Assembly (NCBI RefSeq): GCF_000224145.3
Contig: NC_020177.2
Span: 946,363-1,010,362 of the forward strand
Reading direction: 5' to 3'
From: Ciona intestinalis
Taxonomy: Eukaryota > Chordata > Ascidiacea > Phlebobranchia > Cionidae
Length of the DNA stretch: 64,000 nucleotides
The notes under the pieces are model-generated. The model had not been told where the DNA came from and searched no databases. It worked only from the letters and a program-made list of their open reading frames with translations. This document shows, piece after piece, positions 1 to 12,500 of this stretch. Position numbers and translations under genes: made by a program. The first letter of the stretch is position 1, and each line of letters begins with the position of its first letter.

Positions 1-159
1 CATTGTTTCGCACAAACTATTTATATATGTCAGTGAAACATTGGTGCTTTGTTACCGATACCGATTGTTGGTAGAGCGTAAGTATTCGTGAACTGATATA
101 TCCGTTGACCTTTAGTTTGTGTGTCTTTCTTCATCTTGATGAGGTTGGCATTGAAGCTA

Positions 160-190
160 TTTTTTTTTATTTTTAGAAGATTCTCTGCAG
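160..190 (+). promoter_or_regulatory. 3' splice acceptor upstream of Cdc42 start codon
   Basis: A T-run followed by TTTTTAG ends at 176 and a second CTCTGCAG ends at 190, 45-59 bases before the ATG at 235. Either can be a cis acceptor for a 5' UTR intron or a spliced-leader acceptor, as is common in tunicates. The sequence alone does not decide which. Confidence 0.45.
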
Positions 191-225
191 TTAGGATTTG
201 ATTAAGAACATTGGGTTGTGTTTGA

Positions 226-372
<147 letters not shown>

Positions 373-729
373 TAATTGTATAGGCAATAGAAACAGGCAA
401 AGCTTAAAGGGTTGGTTGCATAAGCGGCCAGTACGCATAGGCACGTAATGGGCCTACGTACAAAATAATCTAAACTGATGAAACATTAGTGTAAGGTTAT
501 CATTTTAAAGTTTGTGTTGTTTCAATTTTACTGATAACGTCTTTTTGCACCAGTCAAAATATATTTTAATATTTGCACCAATTATATTTTCAGTCGGCGA
601 ATTTCACAGAAGCGAAGCTAAAGCTTCCGCAAAGTGAAAGACGGCAGCTTCTTTAAGCTTCCGTCTTTTTACATATGCTATTTAACGGTAAAAAGCATAG
701 GCTGTGGCCTGTGGCTTTCTTTTAATGCG

Positions 730-945
730 AGCAGATCGTGCTCACAAAGTATTCTCTCGTTTTCTGAAAAGAAACAGGCTAGAGCGTGCTCCATGTAAAC
801 GCGTGCTCATAACCGTTCACTCGTTTCTAAAAAAGAAACAGGCGAGAGCGTAAAGAGTGCTTCCTGCGAACGCTTGCTCATAAAGCGTTCTCTCATTTTT
901 ATAAAAGAAACAGACTAGAGCGCGCTCTCTGCGAACGCGTGCTCT
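730..945. repeat. degenerate tandem repeat, unit about 64-73 bp, three copies
   Basis: The motif AAAAGAAACAGGCTAGAGCG recurs with small changes near 765, 830 and 900, separated by variants of GCGAACGCGTGCTC and GCGTTCTCTC. The rest of 340-1195 holds no exon that I can support, apart from a GC-rich palindrome at 1018-1090. Confidence 0.6.
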
Positions 946-1017
946 GATTTACGTTTACTGATAATATTAGTGTTTTTTACGCTGTACTTGGAAAAAATAC
1001 AAGCATTGCCTAACGAA

Positions 1018-1090
1018 AACCGGGGTGGCCATACGTATTTCGCCACCCCACGTTCTGCTTCCGGGGTGGCGCCGCCACCCCGGCACCCCG
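1018..1090. repeat. GC-rich nested palindrome
   Basis: CGGGGTGGC and its complement GCCACCCC alternate, with a perfect palindrome at 1061-1083 (arms CCGGGGTGGC around GCC). It is an island of G/C in AT-rich DNA and would fold into a stable hairpin. It is likely the end of a short inverted-repeat element; no target duplication was recognised. Confidence 0.6.
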
Positions 1091-1195
1091 GGTTTTGACG
1101 CCTATGACCACATGCACCCCTAATGTTACGCCTATGCATCTCATATTTCTGCAACGCTAAGCCATTTCAAGCCCAACCACAAGTAACATTCCTAC

Positions 1196-2115
1196 CAACC
1201 AAGTCCCCACCTTATCATAGTTGCCCATAATGTTAACACGGATTCTGCTTCAGGTTCCGTACACAACAACTTGTAGCAGTTTGTCAACGTTCGAGCATGA
1301 AGCTTCAATTTATCATCAACTGCTTCCACTTCTGTCAAGTCATCTTGGAACCTCTAAAAATGATAATACAATATTGTATAATATAAATATAATACCCAAT
1401 ACATTAATAGATTAAAAATATGAATTATATATAATTATATATAAATATATAAATATAAAAACTTCTTATTTATCTTATCGATTACAGTAGCGAAAATTAA
1501 AAAGTGGAAAACGAAAAGACAATATATAGTGAAAGCTGTTAAAACACACTTACAGTTAAAAACAATAAACATATGGATATATACATATTTTATTCATTTA
1601 CAGGCTACAGCAAATAAACAGCGAGCGGTTTATGTTTCATTATTTCCTAGTTCATACTTCTAATGCAAAGATAACTGCTTCAATACATGAATCATACAAG
1701 AGGGGAAGTCGTTTTTAAACAGCTTTTAAAATGCGGTGGGAAATATTGTTGTGTTTCTGATTTTTAAAACTTTATTTTTGAACTTTATAATTACAGATAC
1801 CATAAGTGACAACAGATAAACAAACATATATATGTATATATGATATGAGCATGGGAAACATTCAACATGAAAAAACAATTAAGTTGAATGTGTCTATATG
1901 TGGACAGTCTACAACTAACTTATTCAGAGGTGTATTAAACCAAACACTTGTGTTATAATGACTGCCATTGCCCTGCCAGGTGAAAATAAAGGAGTTTTAT
2001 TTATTCATTTAAAATCAGAACTCCTCTTGACTGTTTTGTTAAATCCCCCCCAAAAACCTACCAAAGCAAATTCTTGGATAGTTCCTTTCAAATTGTCTTT
2101 ACTTGACGACGACAT
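1196..2115 (-). CDS. small unrecognised helical protein, two exons
   Basis: Exon 1 (2115-2062) starts MSSSSKDNLKGTIQEF and ends at a donor G|GTAGGT in phase 0. Exon 2 (1353-1211 or to the stop) follows an acceptor ATTTTTAG and reads on in phase 0 with RFQDDLTEVEAVDDKLKLHA, then a Cys/Leu-rich helix ending LWATMIR. Reading through gives WGLGW and a TAG stop at 1196-1198, about 71 residues in all. Alternatively the donor AAG|GTGGGG at 1210 is used and a further exon is missing. The protein is predicted to be mostly amphipathic helix or coiled coil, with no signal peptide. I do not recognise the family. The two independent splice signals with a matching phase are the main support. Confidence 0.5.
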
Positions 2116-3059
2116 TTTAAAGTGATGATTCACTTATGGAAGGCAACAATAATATTCCTTTCGTATTGATTCCATAATAACAAGCAAATGTACTTCTTTT
2201 ATTAATATTTACCAAAAGAATTGTAACTCCTGCAAATTATATAGGTTGTTTTAAGAACCACAACCACGCAAAATAGAAATAACGTTTTTATTTCAAAATG
2301 GTTTACCCAGCCATTATATGTGCCTATACAAACAAGCAACAGAGCCAAAGTATATTGCATTCACCACATTAATCAATGAAGTTCCTGGTTCCTAATGTTT
2401 GACGACTATAAGTGGCGAGTGCTACTTTATTTTATAATGTCATCCCAGATTTTGTTTTTAAGCTAAAAAACGTGGTATATATTTAACGTGTCAACACTAA
2501 AAGATATTTAACTGCTGTAAGATCTAAAACTAAACAATAGTTTAAACAGAAAGACAGGAATAAGTAATAGAACAAAATTAAAGTGAATTTACTAAATATT
2601 TACACGAAACAGCTATAAAATATTGACAAGACTTTTCCATTTTAATACCAACTTATCAATTATGTCATATTGCAACATGCTTTCACTATAAAAGCTAAAC
2701 AATTAGATATTATTATTTTACAAGCAACAAAACTTGTAAAAACTTACGTATACAACCGTAATACTAATCATGCGTTTATGGTATTTAAACCGTTTGTTAT
2801 ATTATTGTTTCGTAGCTTTGTAATAACATGAATAAATACAAAACATGCCCGTGTTCGAAACTTTCGTGTTTACTGTTTGCTGCAAACTTAAATTTTCTAA
2901 ACTGCATGTGAGGAATTATTGAAGCATGTCGAATCACGTGGGTATAATCACGTAGGCCTGACTATGTGACGTCATCTTTCTGCAAAATACGAAAGCTCTG
3001 GTTTTAAAGGAAGCAGCAGCGATCGTTTGTAAACCTAATGATACCCACGACTGGCTGTT

Positions 3060-3310
3060 TTGTTTTTCATACTCTAGTATCCACTTACAAGTTACCAAAT
3101 ATGTGTAACCTTATTTGATTGTTTCTTCTTATAACTTATTGTGCAGTTGATAATTTTGATTTTAGATAACCCATTAGTGACCAGCACTGGGTTAGACCTA
3201 TTGCTGTTAAGTATCTTGCCTAAGAACACACCCTAGCTGCATCGAGTATCGAACTCATAACCTTTGGTTACAGGACGGACACTTGAAATAATATGCCACT
3301 GCAGCGCATC
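3060..3310. mobile_element. SINE copy (tRNA-derived family), degenerate
   Basis: It contains the family hallmarks in order: the GTTACC block, AACCCATTAGTGACC, TTAAGTATCTTGCC, and the box-B-like GAACTCATAACCTTTGG. The tRNA-like end lies at the right, so the element points left. The 2116-3402 stretch otherwise holds no exon that I recognise. Confidence 0.6.
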
Positions 3311-3402
3311 TCCAAAGTTTTTTTTATTCATTTTTATTTTTTCAAATCGAGAACAAATGCTTTTCACAAAACGCGCATACGTCGATATTATGACGTAACA
3401 AG

Positions 3403-4564
3403 CTAATGTGTTGTTCCATTCAAGGCATATTCTGGAATATGTGTATGAACCGTTGAATAGAAATCGTCGTACATTAAATCGTCAGCGAACTAGAGAGAAG
3501 TGAAATAAATTAAAAATCTCTATACAAAAACGGGGGAACTATCTAAATTACAGACCAGAGTCGTAGAAATATTTAGTAGTCTAATTTATTGTTCCGTAAA
3601 TGACAAATTAAACGGCAATTTGTGTCCAAAATAACACAGTGAATAACGGTATAATGCATGTTTTTCGGTAAATCAAAGGAAAACTTGGACTTATAGTATG
3701 GGCTATTTTACGCCTATTTCACAAAAGGAAAACGTTAAATAAACATTGCAAAAGTCACCACTTCTGCTCTGATGCAAAATGGTACGCAGTCATTTCCGTT
3801 TGCACCAATTGAATCAATCGGTTACGCTTTGGTTTGAGGTTAAGGTTAGGGGTTAGTTTAGGTGCGTCTTATAAAAATACGTTGTCATCTAAACGTAACA
3901 GAGTGATTTAATCCGTTAAATGGAAATGGGTTCGCATCAGTCGGTATTTGGAAAATACATATATCGATATAAGTCTTACTTTGAACGAATAATGCTCATC
4001 GTCCTCTACGTCATCACTGTGAATGTCAATGTCGAAATACAAAAGAACGTCTTCATTTTCTAGTTGCCATGGACATGTTAAAAGAACTGAAAAAGTAAAA
4101 AATATAAGTAACTTGCTTTTTCCTCGCGTGGCCAAATAACGACAGGCGTTATAATACCGGTGTTTATAGGCTACACCAAAGTTAGTATAGACCAAAGTTA
4201 GTATAGACCAAGTTAGGAAACGGCGCTCGTGTCCGCCATTACGGAGCCCACAGACCGTGAATCGCCTATACAAATGCATGGTCGGCGTGTGTTCATTTAG
4301 TTCTTGTAAGCGATACAAAGCTAGAAAACACGTATAGCGGTTGTTTTAACATTTCTAATATAAATCTTGTTATATAATATTAAATCTAGGAATTAATGTG
4401 AAGTAAATTAATATTTTGACTGGTTTTCGGCGTACAGTGTGGTTTAACAGGGTACTTTACGTTGGCGATTAAGACTAGCAGCAACCAGCTTAGTTTACAT
4501 AATAGTATATAATCATACCTACGAATCTGCAGAGCCATTCTTTACTACATTTATAATCCAACAT
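3403..4564 (-). CDS. small acidic unrecognised protein, three exons
   Basis: Three exons join in phase: 4564-4519 (starts MLDYKCSKEWLCRFV, donor GTAG|GTATG), 4086-3980 (acceptor TTTTTCAG, encodes a stretch ending in SDDVEDDEHYSFK, donor AAA|GTAAGA) and 3489-3403 (acceptor CTTCTCTCTAG, starts FADDLMYDDFYSTVH, TAG stop). The total is 240 nt, 79 residues plus stop. The middle is hydrophobic and Cys-containing, the rest strongly acidic with many Asp and Tyr. AATAAA lies at about 3333-3338 on the minus strand, 65 bases past the stop. The frame stays open upstream of the chosen Met, so an earlier 5' exon is possible. A SINE/inverted-repeat fragment sits in intron 1. I do not recognise the family. 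Confidence 0.6.
4160..4290 (-). repeat. left arm of a dispersed inverted repeat
   Basis: On the minus strand this reads GGGCTCCGTAATGGCGG, then GTTTCCTAACTTGGTCTATACTAACTTTGG, partly doubled, and is followed by SINE head sequence. The same order appears on the plus strand at 5100-5215, about 850 bp away. Confidence 0.6.
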
Positions 4565-5099
4565 GAGTGGGCATGCGGCTCCAAACTGCTTAGAAGGTAC
4601 TAGCAGATAAGGTGTTAGCGTTTTCCGATTTCATAAACACCCGTAACGTACTAATTGAAGCAGAGGACCAAAAATAGTAACTCAGTATTGTTTTCCTCAA
4701 TGTCACTTTGATATTAATCAAATTTTACACAGATCCCTAAAGTTTCGTTGCCGGGTATACGTGTTAAAGTTTGTGAGCCAAAAAGTAAAATCATGGCAAT
4801 TTACATGCAAAACTGCAGCTAGATACACCAGTTTATGGTATTGTTATGCGTTTTTGTTTGTATTTTTATATTTTAAACATGTTCTTTTATGTTTTTGGTT
4901 AGTAAACTTGATATTTTCTGTTTTTTTACTCTTTAATCGATTGAGCGTTCAATAAAAGTTGATTATTTTTGTGAGGTTGATTATTGCGATAAAATATAAC
5001 ATTAGTAGAAAGCCATTTTTACGCGCAGGAGTGCTTGGTTTTAAAAAAAATCGCAATATTTAAACGAAAAACAGCACCCAGCAATGATAAAATGCTATG

Positions 5100-5215
5100 C
5101 CGTGGGCTCCGTAATGGTGGCGTCTATGACGTCAAAGACGCGCGACAATGGATAACAAGACTCGTTGTTTTACAATCCGTTTCCTAACTTGGTCTATACT
5201 AACTTTGGGCTACAC
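5100..5215 (+). repeat. right arm of a dispersed inverted repeat
   Basis: It reads GTGGGCTCCGTAATGGTGG and then TTTCCTAACTTGGTCTATACTAAC, matching the left arm at 4160-4290 in opposite orientation. A SINE-type segment (CGTGCCTGCTTACGAGTTAC) follows to about 5340. The intervening 4565-5100 has no exon that I can support. Confidence 0.6.
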
Positions 5216-5948
5216 CTCGTGCCTGCTTACGAGTTACAACGTGTATCACTTTACGGGTGGTTGTTTTTGTTTCTTTATGGCTGATATTGGTGGCCTCTGG
5301 GTTGAAGGACATACCGGTAAGTGTATAAGCATACAACCATGTTAGAACTCGACAGCGAGCATGAGATGCAACTTACAAATGAGTCTCTCAACCACCACAA
5401 GTGACGTAATACCCAACACAATGAGGATTGTGACGAAACCTATCAGTTGACCCGTCTTCGATATCTCTGTGACGTAACAAATGTTACTATTACGTCATAG
5501 ACATATTTAAATTGTTACCATTTAAATTGTGTGAGTGTGACGAAACCATACCCATTCTTTCAATATCGTGCGTTGATTGTGTTGTCGTTATAACTTTGGG
5601 CGGTAACTCTGCGTAAAAGTAATCATTAATTGAAATAAAAACAAAATTTTAATACAGTTAGAGTTAGGGCTTAATTTACCCCATTTTTTGGCTGAACGCA
5701 TTATAGTTGGATCGCTTGTCTTTTAACAAGCAGGGAATACCATGCTGACTCAATACTAAATATCATTGTGGATGTGATCCAGTGGTCAGCTTTGGATGTT
5801 GTCAGCCGTATAAAGGTAACTTTTAAGCTGACATGAGATGTATGAAACAGAACACTCATGTCATAACGACTGTCATTATTGCCCAGCACATGAGGATAAA
5901 TAATTTACGTTTATTCTCTTTTATGGCCGATACATATCCACAACATCT

Positions 5949-6147
5949 TATAGTAGGGTGGGGGAAGACGGGAAACTTTGAGCACATATAATATCCAAAT
6001 ATCCTGAACGTGTATTAAACAATTAACAACGGTGCATGGGAGTTGTGGACATACAGTTTCATAATTCTTTAAATGTTTTTTGCTTACTACCAAATTGGAA
6101 GAGAAAATAGAATGAATAGGTGTCCCATCTTCCCCCACCCTACTATA
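5949..6147. mobile_element. MITE, TATAGTAGGGTGGGGGAAGA family
   Basis: Terminal inverted repeats TAGTAGGGTGGGGGAAGA and TCTTCCCCCACCCTACTA flank about 200 bp containing TTTGCTTACTACCAAATTGG. The ends are almost perfect, so this is a recent copy. Its right terminus lies only about 13 bp from the exon at 6160-6321. Confidence 0.85.
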
Positions 6148-7627
6148 TATTATGTTTACCACTAAACTTTACTCGGTTCGTAGGTTTTTCATTAGAACTA
6201 TTTGTTTGTTTATCTGTGTGTTGTACTTGACTAAATACGGCTACTTGTGTTTCTTCTTGTACGACATTCCTTTTACGTTTGTTGCTGTTGGGGCGTTTTC
6301 GCTTATTACTGCTTTTCTGATCTGGAGAAAAATATCAAATTTTAAAAATTTCCAAAATATATTGAAAATCAGCTAATGGGAACGCCCCCACGCAAATAAC
6401 CTAATGGTAAAAAAGTGTTAGTATTGGTTAAACCTTTTTAGGTAAAGTGGGATTTCACGTTCCAACGGTATCCATCTTACCCCACACGATACCATAGTAG
6501 GGTAGGGGAAAATGGGACGCATTGTTAATCCAATTTGCCCTTATATTTGGTAGAAAGATAGAACATACAAGGAAATATAAAACCGTATCCCTACGACTCC
6601 CATACACCGCTGTTTAACTGTTTAAAACACAATCAGGTTGTTTAGATATTATTATGAGCTAAGGTGTTTCATCTTACCCCACAGTACTCAAAGTGTTTTA
6701 ATTGTAATATCGGAAAAATAGTAGTTCTGAATATTGTTTGATAATTACCGCTGAACTTGACACGACTTGCACGTTTTTCTCGTTTATTTGTGTGTTGTTC
6801 TTTCGTAAATACGATTCCCTGTGTTTCTTCTTTAACGACTTTTCTTTTACGTTTGTTGCTGTTGGGTTGATTTCGCTTATCTTGTTTTTGTTCTGAAAAT
6901 CCATTAAGGGTATATACATAATCTACCACATATGAGTTATTAATAATTTTTGGTTGTGTATATTAACAAGTTACGTCAAACTTAAGGGGTATTAGTTAAA
7001 TATAAGGGTTATGAGTTACATTTACTCAGTTATCCTCGCATGGCGGGGCAACATCCGTTGTTAATAACGAAGGTTATGATTTGTATATAGTAGAATGGAG
7101 GAAGATGGGACACCTTTTCTTTCTATTTTCTCGTCCGATTTGGTAGTAAACAAAGAACTTTCAAAAAAATATAAAACTGTAACCTCAAGACTCCAATATA
7201 CCGTTGTTAATTGTTTAAAACACAATAAGAATATTTTGGTATTATATGCTAAAGGTGTCTCATCTTTCCCAACCTTACCATGAATCGTGCTCGATTATAA
7301 AGTGCTATATATACAGACAAACATTGTCAGAACTTAAAGTTCTTGTTCGCATTATCGTTATATCAACGCTTATATATACATATATATAAGCGTTGGTTAT
7401 ATCACAGATTAAACTTTACTTTTAACTGTAGGTTCCCGTATTTTTTCCTTTGATTCCTTTTTCTTTTTTAAAAGTTCATACTCCTGACTTTGTCGCCTTT
7501 TTTCTGCTCGTTTTCTTATTTGAGATCTGTGTACAGATTCCCTTTTCTTTTTTCTTTCCTATAAAAAAAGTAGTTTTAATAAAAATATAAAATACCATTT
7601 TTATAAGCTGCAATTTACCGCTCCCAT
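6143..7627 (-). CDS. Lys/Arg-rich putative nuclear protein with a duplicated exon
   Basis: The likely exons are 7627-7619 (ATG GGA GCG, donor GTAAAT), 7558-7420 (acceptor TTTTATAG; starts ERKKRKRESVHRSQIRKRAE; donor GTAAAG, phase 1), 6892-6749 (acceptor TTTTCAG; QKQDKRNQPNSNKRKRK...RVKFS; donor GTAATT, phase 1) and 6321-6160 (acceptor CTCCAG; QKSSNKRKRPNSNKRKR...RVKFS; donor-like GTAAAC). Exons three and four are homologous, are both class 1-1, and share NSNKRKR, VV-EET, V/I-F and RVKFS. If the last donor is not used, the frame ends four codons later at TAG (6143-6145), inside a MITE end, giving about 156 residues. The product has several NLS-like basic clusters; no known domain is recognised. 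The 60-nt first intron is short but well formed. Exon 1 is the least certain part. Confidence 0.55.
6495..6685. mobile_element. MITE, same TAGTAGGG family
   Basis: It begins TAGTAGGGTAGGGGAAAATGGG and ends CATCTTACCCCACAGTAC. It sits in the intron between the two duplicated exons of the Lys/Arg-rich gene. Confidence 0.8.
7085..7280. mobile_element. MITE, same TAGTAGGG family
   Basis: It begins TATAGTAGAATGGAGGAAGA and ends TCTTTCCCAACCTTACCA, with the internal GGTAGTAAACAAAGAACTTTC seen in other copies. It lies in the intron right of exon 6749-6892. Confidence 0.8.
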
Positions 7628-8269
7628 TATGTTATGTGGATGTTTTTGGATTGAATAAAAAATATTTCTATTTTCTGTTATTGTTTTATCACAATACCAA
7701 ACAATGATGACGTAAATATTTAGTAAATTTACAAAAGGATTATTTATTTTTCGTCAACCGTATAGAAATATTACAAGTTTGCAACTGGGTTGCACACTGT
7801 CCGGATTTTTCATTATGGATACGCGAACGCATACAACAGTATAGCAGCACTGAGCTTTGAACCCTGTATCTTTTGAAGTTACGAGGCAAGCACACCATTA
7901 AGTACTTTAAATATAATTTGCCCCTTTTGTATTGGGGCAACAACAATCGTTATAGTATGGGTGTTCCGTTTCAGACACCTCATGACGGCTTAGGCCTACG
8001 ACTGCGTCAAACCATATCGCATGGCGAATATATATTATTCAATATCCGATGACACAGTTGTCACTGCTTGTTACAAACTTTTCTTAATTCTTTTCCTAAT
8101 GGTTTACTGCTATATGGCCTCTCACATACGAACTATCCCAGAAACACGTTGTTTTAATTTCACAGTATAAAATATCAAACATAATTTGCCAACTTTAACA
8201 AAAATGCAGAACGACAACACAGAAACAATGCAAATGAGAACTGATATGAGTTTAACAAACTGGATGAAA

Positions 8270-8460
8270 GCGTAAAATCTAACCGACCTGCAGCACAAGA
8301 GCGTCACATGTCCGGCCTCCGGCGCCATGGCAAAGTAGTTGGCACGCCCGCATGTAACTCAGAAATAATGGGCTCAAGACTCGTCACTGCTACCATCGTG
8401 GACGTATATTTGTCCTTGGGCAAGTCACTTAACGGAAATTGCCCCAACCCTGTGAGCCCT
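8270..8460. mobile_element. SINE copy, inverted relative to its neighbours
   Basis: On the minus strand it reads GGGGCAATTTCCGTTAAGTG, CTTGCCCAAGGACA, then CCACGATGGTAGCAGTGACG and a box-B-like block, the standard order of this SINE family. Confidence 0.6.
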
Positions 8461-8861
8461 TTTGGGTGTCTAAATGATCAACCATAAAAAAATATATACT
8501 TACTAAATTATTACGTGATAAACTCTTAAGCAGCTAGGCACGTGTGATGTATGAAACAGAACACCTGTGTTATAAAAACATCATCATATAACTACAGACA
8601 TGTTTTATTACAAATACAATATTCGTTGCATAATAATAACAAGGGTGCAATAGTAAACAAATGGATTGCAAATACGGAATGAAACCTGCTTTCAAACACA
8701 AGGGTAAAAATGAAGTAGGAAAATATTCAAAAGTACCAGTTAATATGTGGTAAATAATTTTGTTAGAAAAAAAAAAGAGTGTAATGTGGAAAAATATTTG
8801 CACCTTTTTATTTGAACATTTAAAATCGACAAAGTACCATCTGCACTATTTGTTATTATAA

Positions 8862-9060
8862 TATAGTAGGGCGAAGGAAGATGGGACACCTTTAGCACAT
8901 AATACTCTAAAATTCCTCGTGGTGGTTTAAACAAATAGCAACCGTCCATGGGAGTAGTGAGGAAACAGTATTATAATTTTTAAATATTTTTTGTTTTTTC
9001 CACTAAAAGCTACCTGAAAACAGAATAAAAAGGTGTCCCATCTTCCCCCAACCTACTATA
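8862..9060. mobile_element. MITE, same TAGTAGGG family
   Basis: It begins TATAGTAGGGCGAAGGAAGA and ends TCTTCCCCCAACCTACTATA. About 200 bp between termini, like its relatives. Confidence 0.8.
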
Positions 9061-9538
9061 TCTAGAAAATAATTATCCATAAAAGGTAATATACAGTACT
9101 ATTATAAATTTGGGGTATGGGCTTTGTTATGTTGAAAATAAACTACAGTTTGTATGATGATGTATATTAGCTTATGTCAGTGATTATTATGCCAGCAACC
9201 CAAATGTGGGTCGATGTTTGATTTGCTTGGTCACCTTGCCCTACTACAAGTGGTTCACAAACCTTTTGAGTTTCGACTGTTGTTGTAAAAGTTAAAATAT
9301 TTGACTTCATGTTTACAAAAAGTTATGTTTATAATTTGAATCACTAGTTTTAGAAACACTGATGAAGTGAAAATGCTGTTACGTAAAAAAGGTTTTTTAA
9401 CTTTGTAAAAATTTTTATAAATAAAAATGCACCTTATTGTAAAATAATGAATATACCAAATGTGAACACCTGTTCTTCACATTACATGTTGTATATACTT
9501 AGTGTAATGCTTGTGTAATATCTACGATGTGTGTGTAA

Positions 9539-12500
9539 TCACTTCTTGGGTGTAAGATAGAGTTTCTTGGTCAGCATAGATAGATAACACGGCATCTGTT
9601 TCTTCCCAAGTGCTTGTTGGGAATATGATCTCTCAACGCGACGTGCCGACACTTTTCGATTAACGACCGTAAGTACGTCAATGAAATCTACTTTGTCCTG
9701 TTGTTTGCCTGGTTGTGGAACACACCTTATGCTTATTGTTGAGTTATAACATGGGTGTCTTTTTATACACCAGACACACATGGTGTATTCATACACCTCA
9801 TGCTCACTGTTGAGTTATAACATGGGTGTCTTCTTATACACCATACACACATGGTGTATTCATACACCTCATGCTCACTGTTGAGTTATAACATGGGTGT
9901 CTTCTTATACACCATACACACATGGTGTATTCATACACCTCATGCTCACTGTTGAGTTATAACATGGGTGTCTTCTTATACACCAGACACACATGGTGTG
10001 TTCATACACTGCTATAAGTTAATACAACTCATGCTGAACTCAAAACATAAAATAGCATTATGACATCACACCAACCTTTATTAAGCACCAATTGTTCCAT
10101 CACATCAGTGAAATCTTGTATAAACCATGAGCCATACAAAGTGTCTCGATGCGAGTAATATCCTTTAGGTTAAAAAGTAAAAGAGAATAAGATAAAGATA
10201 ACCTTCAGGGTGAAAAAATATAAAATAAAAACATACTAAGTACAAATAATGAACATTGAAACAAGAAAGGTATTTTCCACTAAATGTTTTTAAGGATAAT
10301 TAAATTAGAACAGCATGAAGCATTTGGATAAGAGGGCTATTATTTAATACCGACCAACCTTCGGCTACAGAATAACAGAACAAATAATCGGATCCAGATG
10401 GTAGAGTTGGAACAGGAGCTGCATCCACTTCCACACAAGGTTGGTCTTCACCATCAACAACATCAACTGATAGTTGAACCGATGTTTCATGTAAAGTGCC
10501 CCTGCATGCCTGAGGGGGTGAATTTATATTATAATACCTTGGAGTAAGATGGAATATCGTTATCACATAATATTCTATATTTGCTGACCATGTTATCTTT
10601 GGTATCTAGAAGTAACAATGCTGTTTAGAGACGTGAGGATACGGTTATATAAATCTGTAAGTATTCTTTGATTACTACCAAAAATGGGATGGGAAATGCG
10701 AATAAAAACAGGTTTCATCTAGACCTTAGTAAAATGATCTCACCCTATCCTACTATATAATATATATAAATATCTATTTTTTTACTGTATATTATATATA
10801 TATACATTTACAAAAGCAAACAAATGGTTTACTTACAGGTAAACACATTTTAACATGGTTTTATGAAAGGTTTTACAATGTAACGATTCTATTAAACAAA
10901 CAATTTCTTGTTAAAACAAAAAAGGGTGTCTTAAACACAATTGAGTACACAGTGTATTCATTCAAAATTTATGAGCTACCCATTTATTTAACTTGTGTTA
11001 TGAAACTTTAATTTGTTACTTTGTTACAACCCCCATCCCTCCTGTGCCTATTGTAACTGGATATTCTATGGTTTACGATATAAATATTAAACAGACATTC
11101 TTATGTTTAAAAGTTAAAGCAGAACACAAGTTTTTATTAACTGTATACATGTCTATTTCACAGTCTATCGTTATTTATTACACATTACAAGTCTATATTT
11201 ATTTAAAGGGTATATTATTGAACTATTTGTATATGTGACTTGTGGACTTGTGGTATATAGATAATTTAGTTATGTGTGGACATGCCAGGTCAGCGTAAAT
11301 TATAATTAAAAAACAACATGTTTCTCTCATTACGGTTAGAGAGTTAATTATTTATACCAAAATGGCAAAATTAATTCAGAAAATATATTGTCAATCTATA
11401 TATTAACACATACAATATATATATATTGTCTACAGGAAATAAAAGTCAAAGAAATTCAAATTAAAATAAACAAATATAGATATATGTGTTATATGAATGA
11501 CAGTAAATCAATACAATCATAGTGTAGCCTAATAAGTCTATATAGTCAATTGTGAGTTAGTTAATTTACCACCATGGCTTTAGTCTCCTTATTAAATAAT
11601 TAATAAGTCACCATGAACAGGAGATCAAGTTATGTTAAAATTTACAGTGTGAATAATATGCTATGGTTCAGACTTATATTTCAAATAAAAGTAAAACTGA
11701 AAAAAGTCATTTCATTCATAAAGATAAATGACACTGTTGTAAGTTTTATTTTTGTTGTAAATTGTAATAAATTTGGCTATTGTACAGTTGTAATATATAT
11801 ATATACATTGAATATCAAAAGTCGAAATGAATTAGCGAAACATCACAACTTTATCATAACCAATATGAAAAACTTATAACTAATATGTGGAGGCTGTGCC
11901 AAAGTATATTGCATGAGGGGGTTTGTTAAAAAAACAATGTCACTCAAGAATTAACTAAAATTTTAAAAAATGTGATGCCTAAGAAATATGTGCCAATAAA
12001 GTGACATATTATTTATATATATGTGTTTGTGTTTGTAAAACACAGTGTGTAATATACCAATAAATAATGATGTAACCAATCTCAAAATATTGAGCAATAA
12101 AACAAATCACCTGAAATAAAAATATCTTTGGTTTCCCAGCAAGCGAGGGACAAACATCGCCGCGAAATTGATCAACAATCTTTTTAATTTGAACAATACC
12201 GTCAGTGCCATACACACAACCATCGTCCCCATGACTTAGAAACGCAACAAAACAACAATCATTACCAGTGTGGTCCATGGTAGAAACTTCGTTAATAACC
12301 TGAAGTAATAATGAATACTGCTATTGTTTGTTGATATATATTAACTGGTATGCCCATAACAGATTGATTTGTATGCCTGCATCTAGTTCGAAGCAGAAAG
12401 TTAACATGTCCTTGGGCAAAACCCAACCCTTAATCACATACAAAAGATTTTAAATTTTTCAACATGAAAATAAATGGTATATCTATATATATATATATAC

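Larger units (their letters stand above)
7628..9538. other. intergenic stretch made mostly of repeats
   Basis: It holds SINE pieces (about 7780-7970 and, inverted, 8270-8460), another head fragment near 8540-8580 and a MITE (8862-9060). I see no exon with paired splice sites and a matching phase here. Confidence 0.5.

Noticed and set aside
5440..5466. 27-nt possible extra exon of the Lys/Arg-rich gene (EISKTGQLI)
   Set aside because: It fits in phase, but it is too short and the donor (GTTTCG) too weak to claim without transcripts.
9715..10015. CRISPR-like regular repeat
   Set aside because: The whole 71-bp unit is repeated with no unique spacers; it is a eukaryotic minisatellite.
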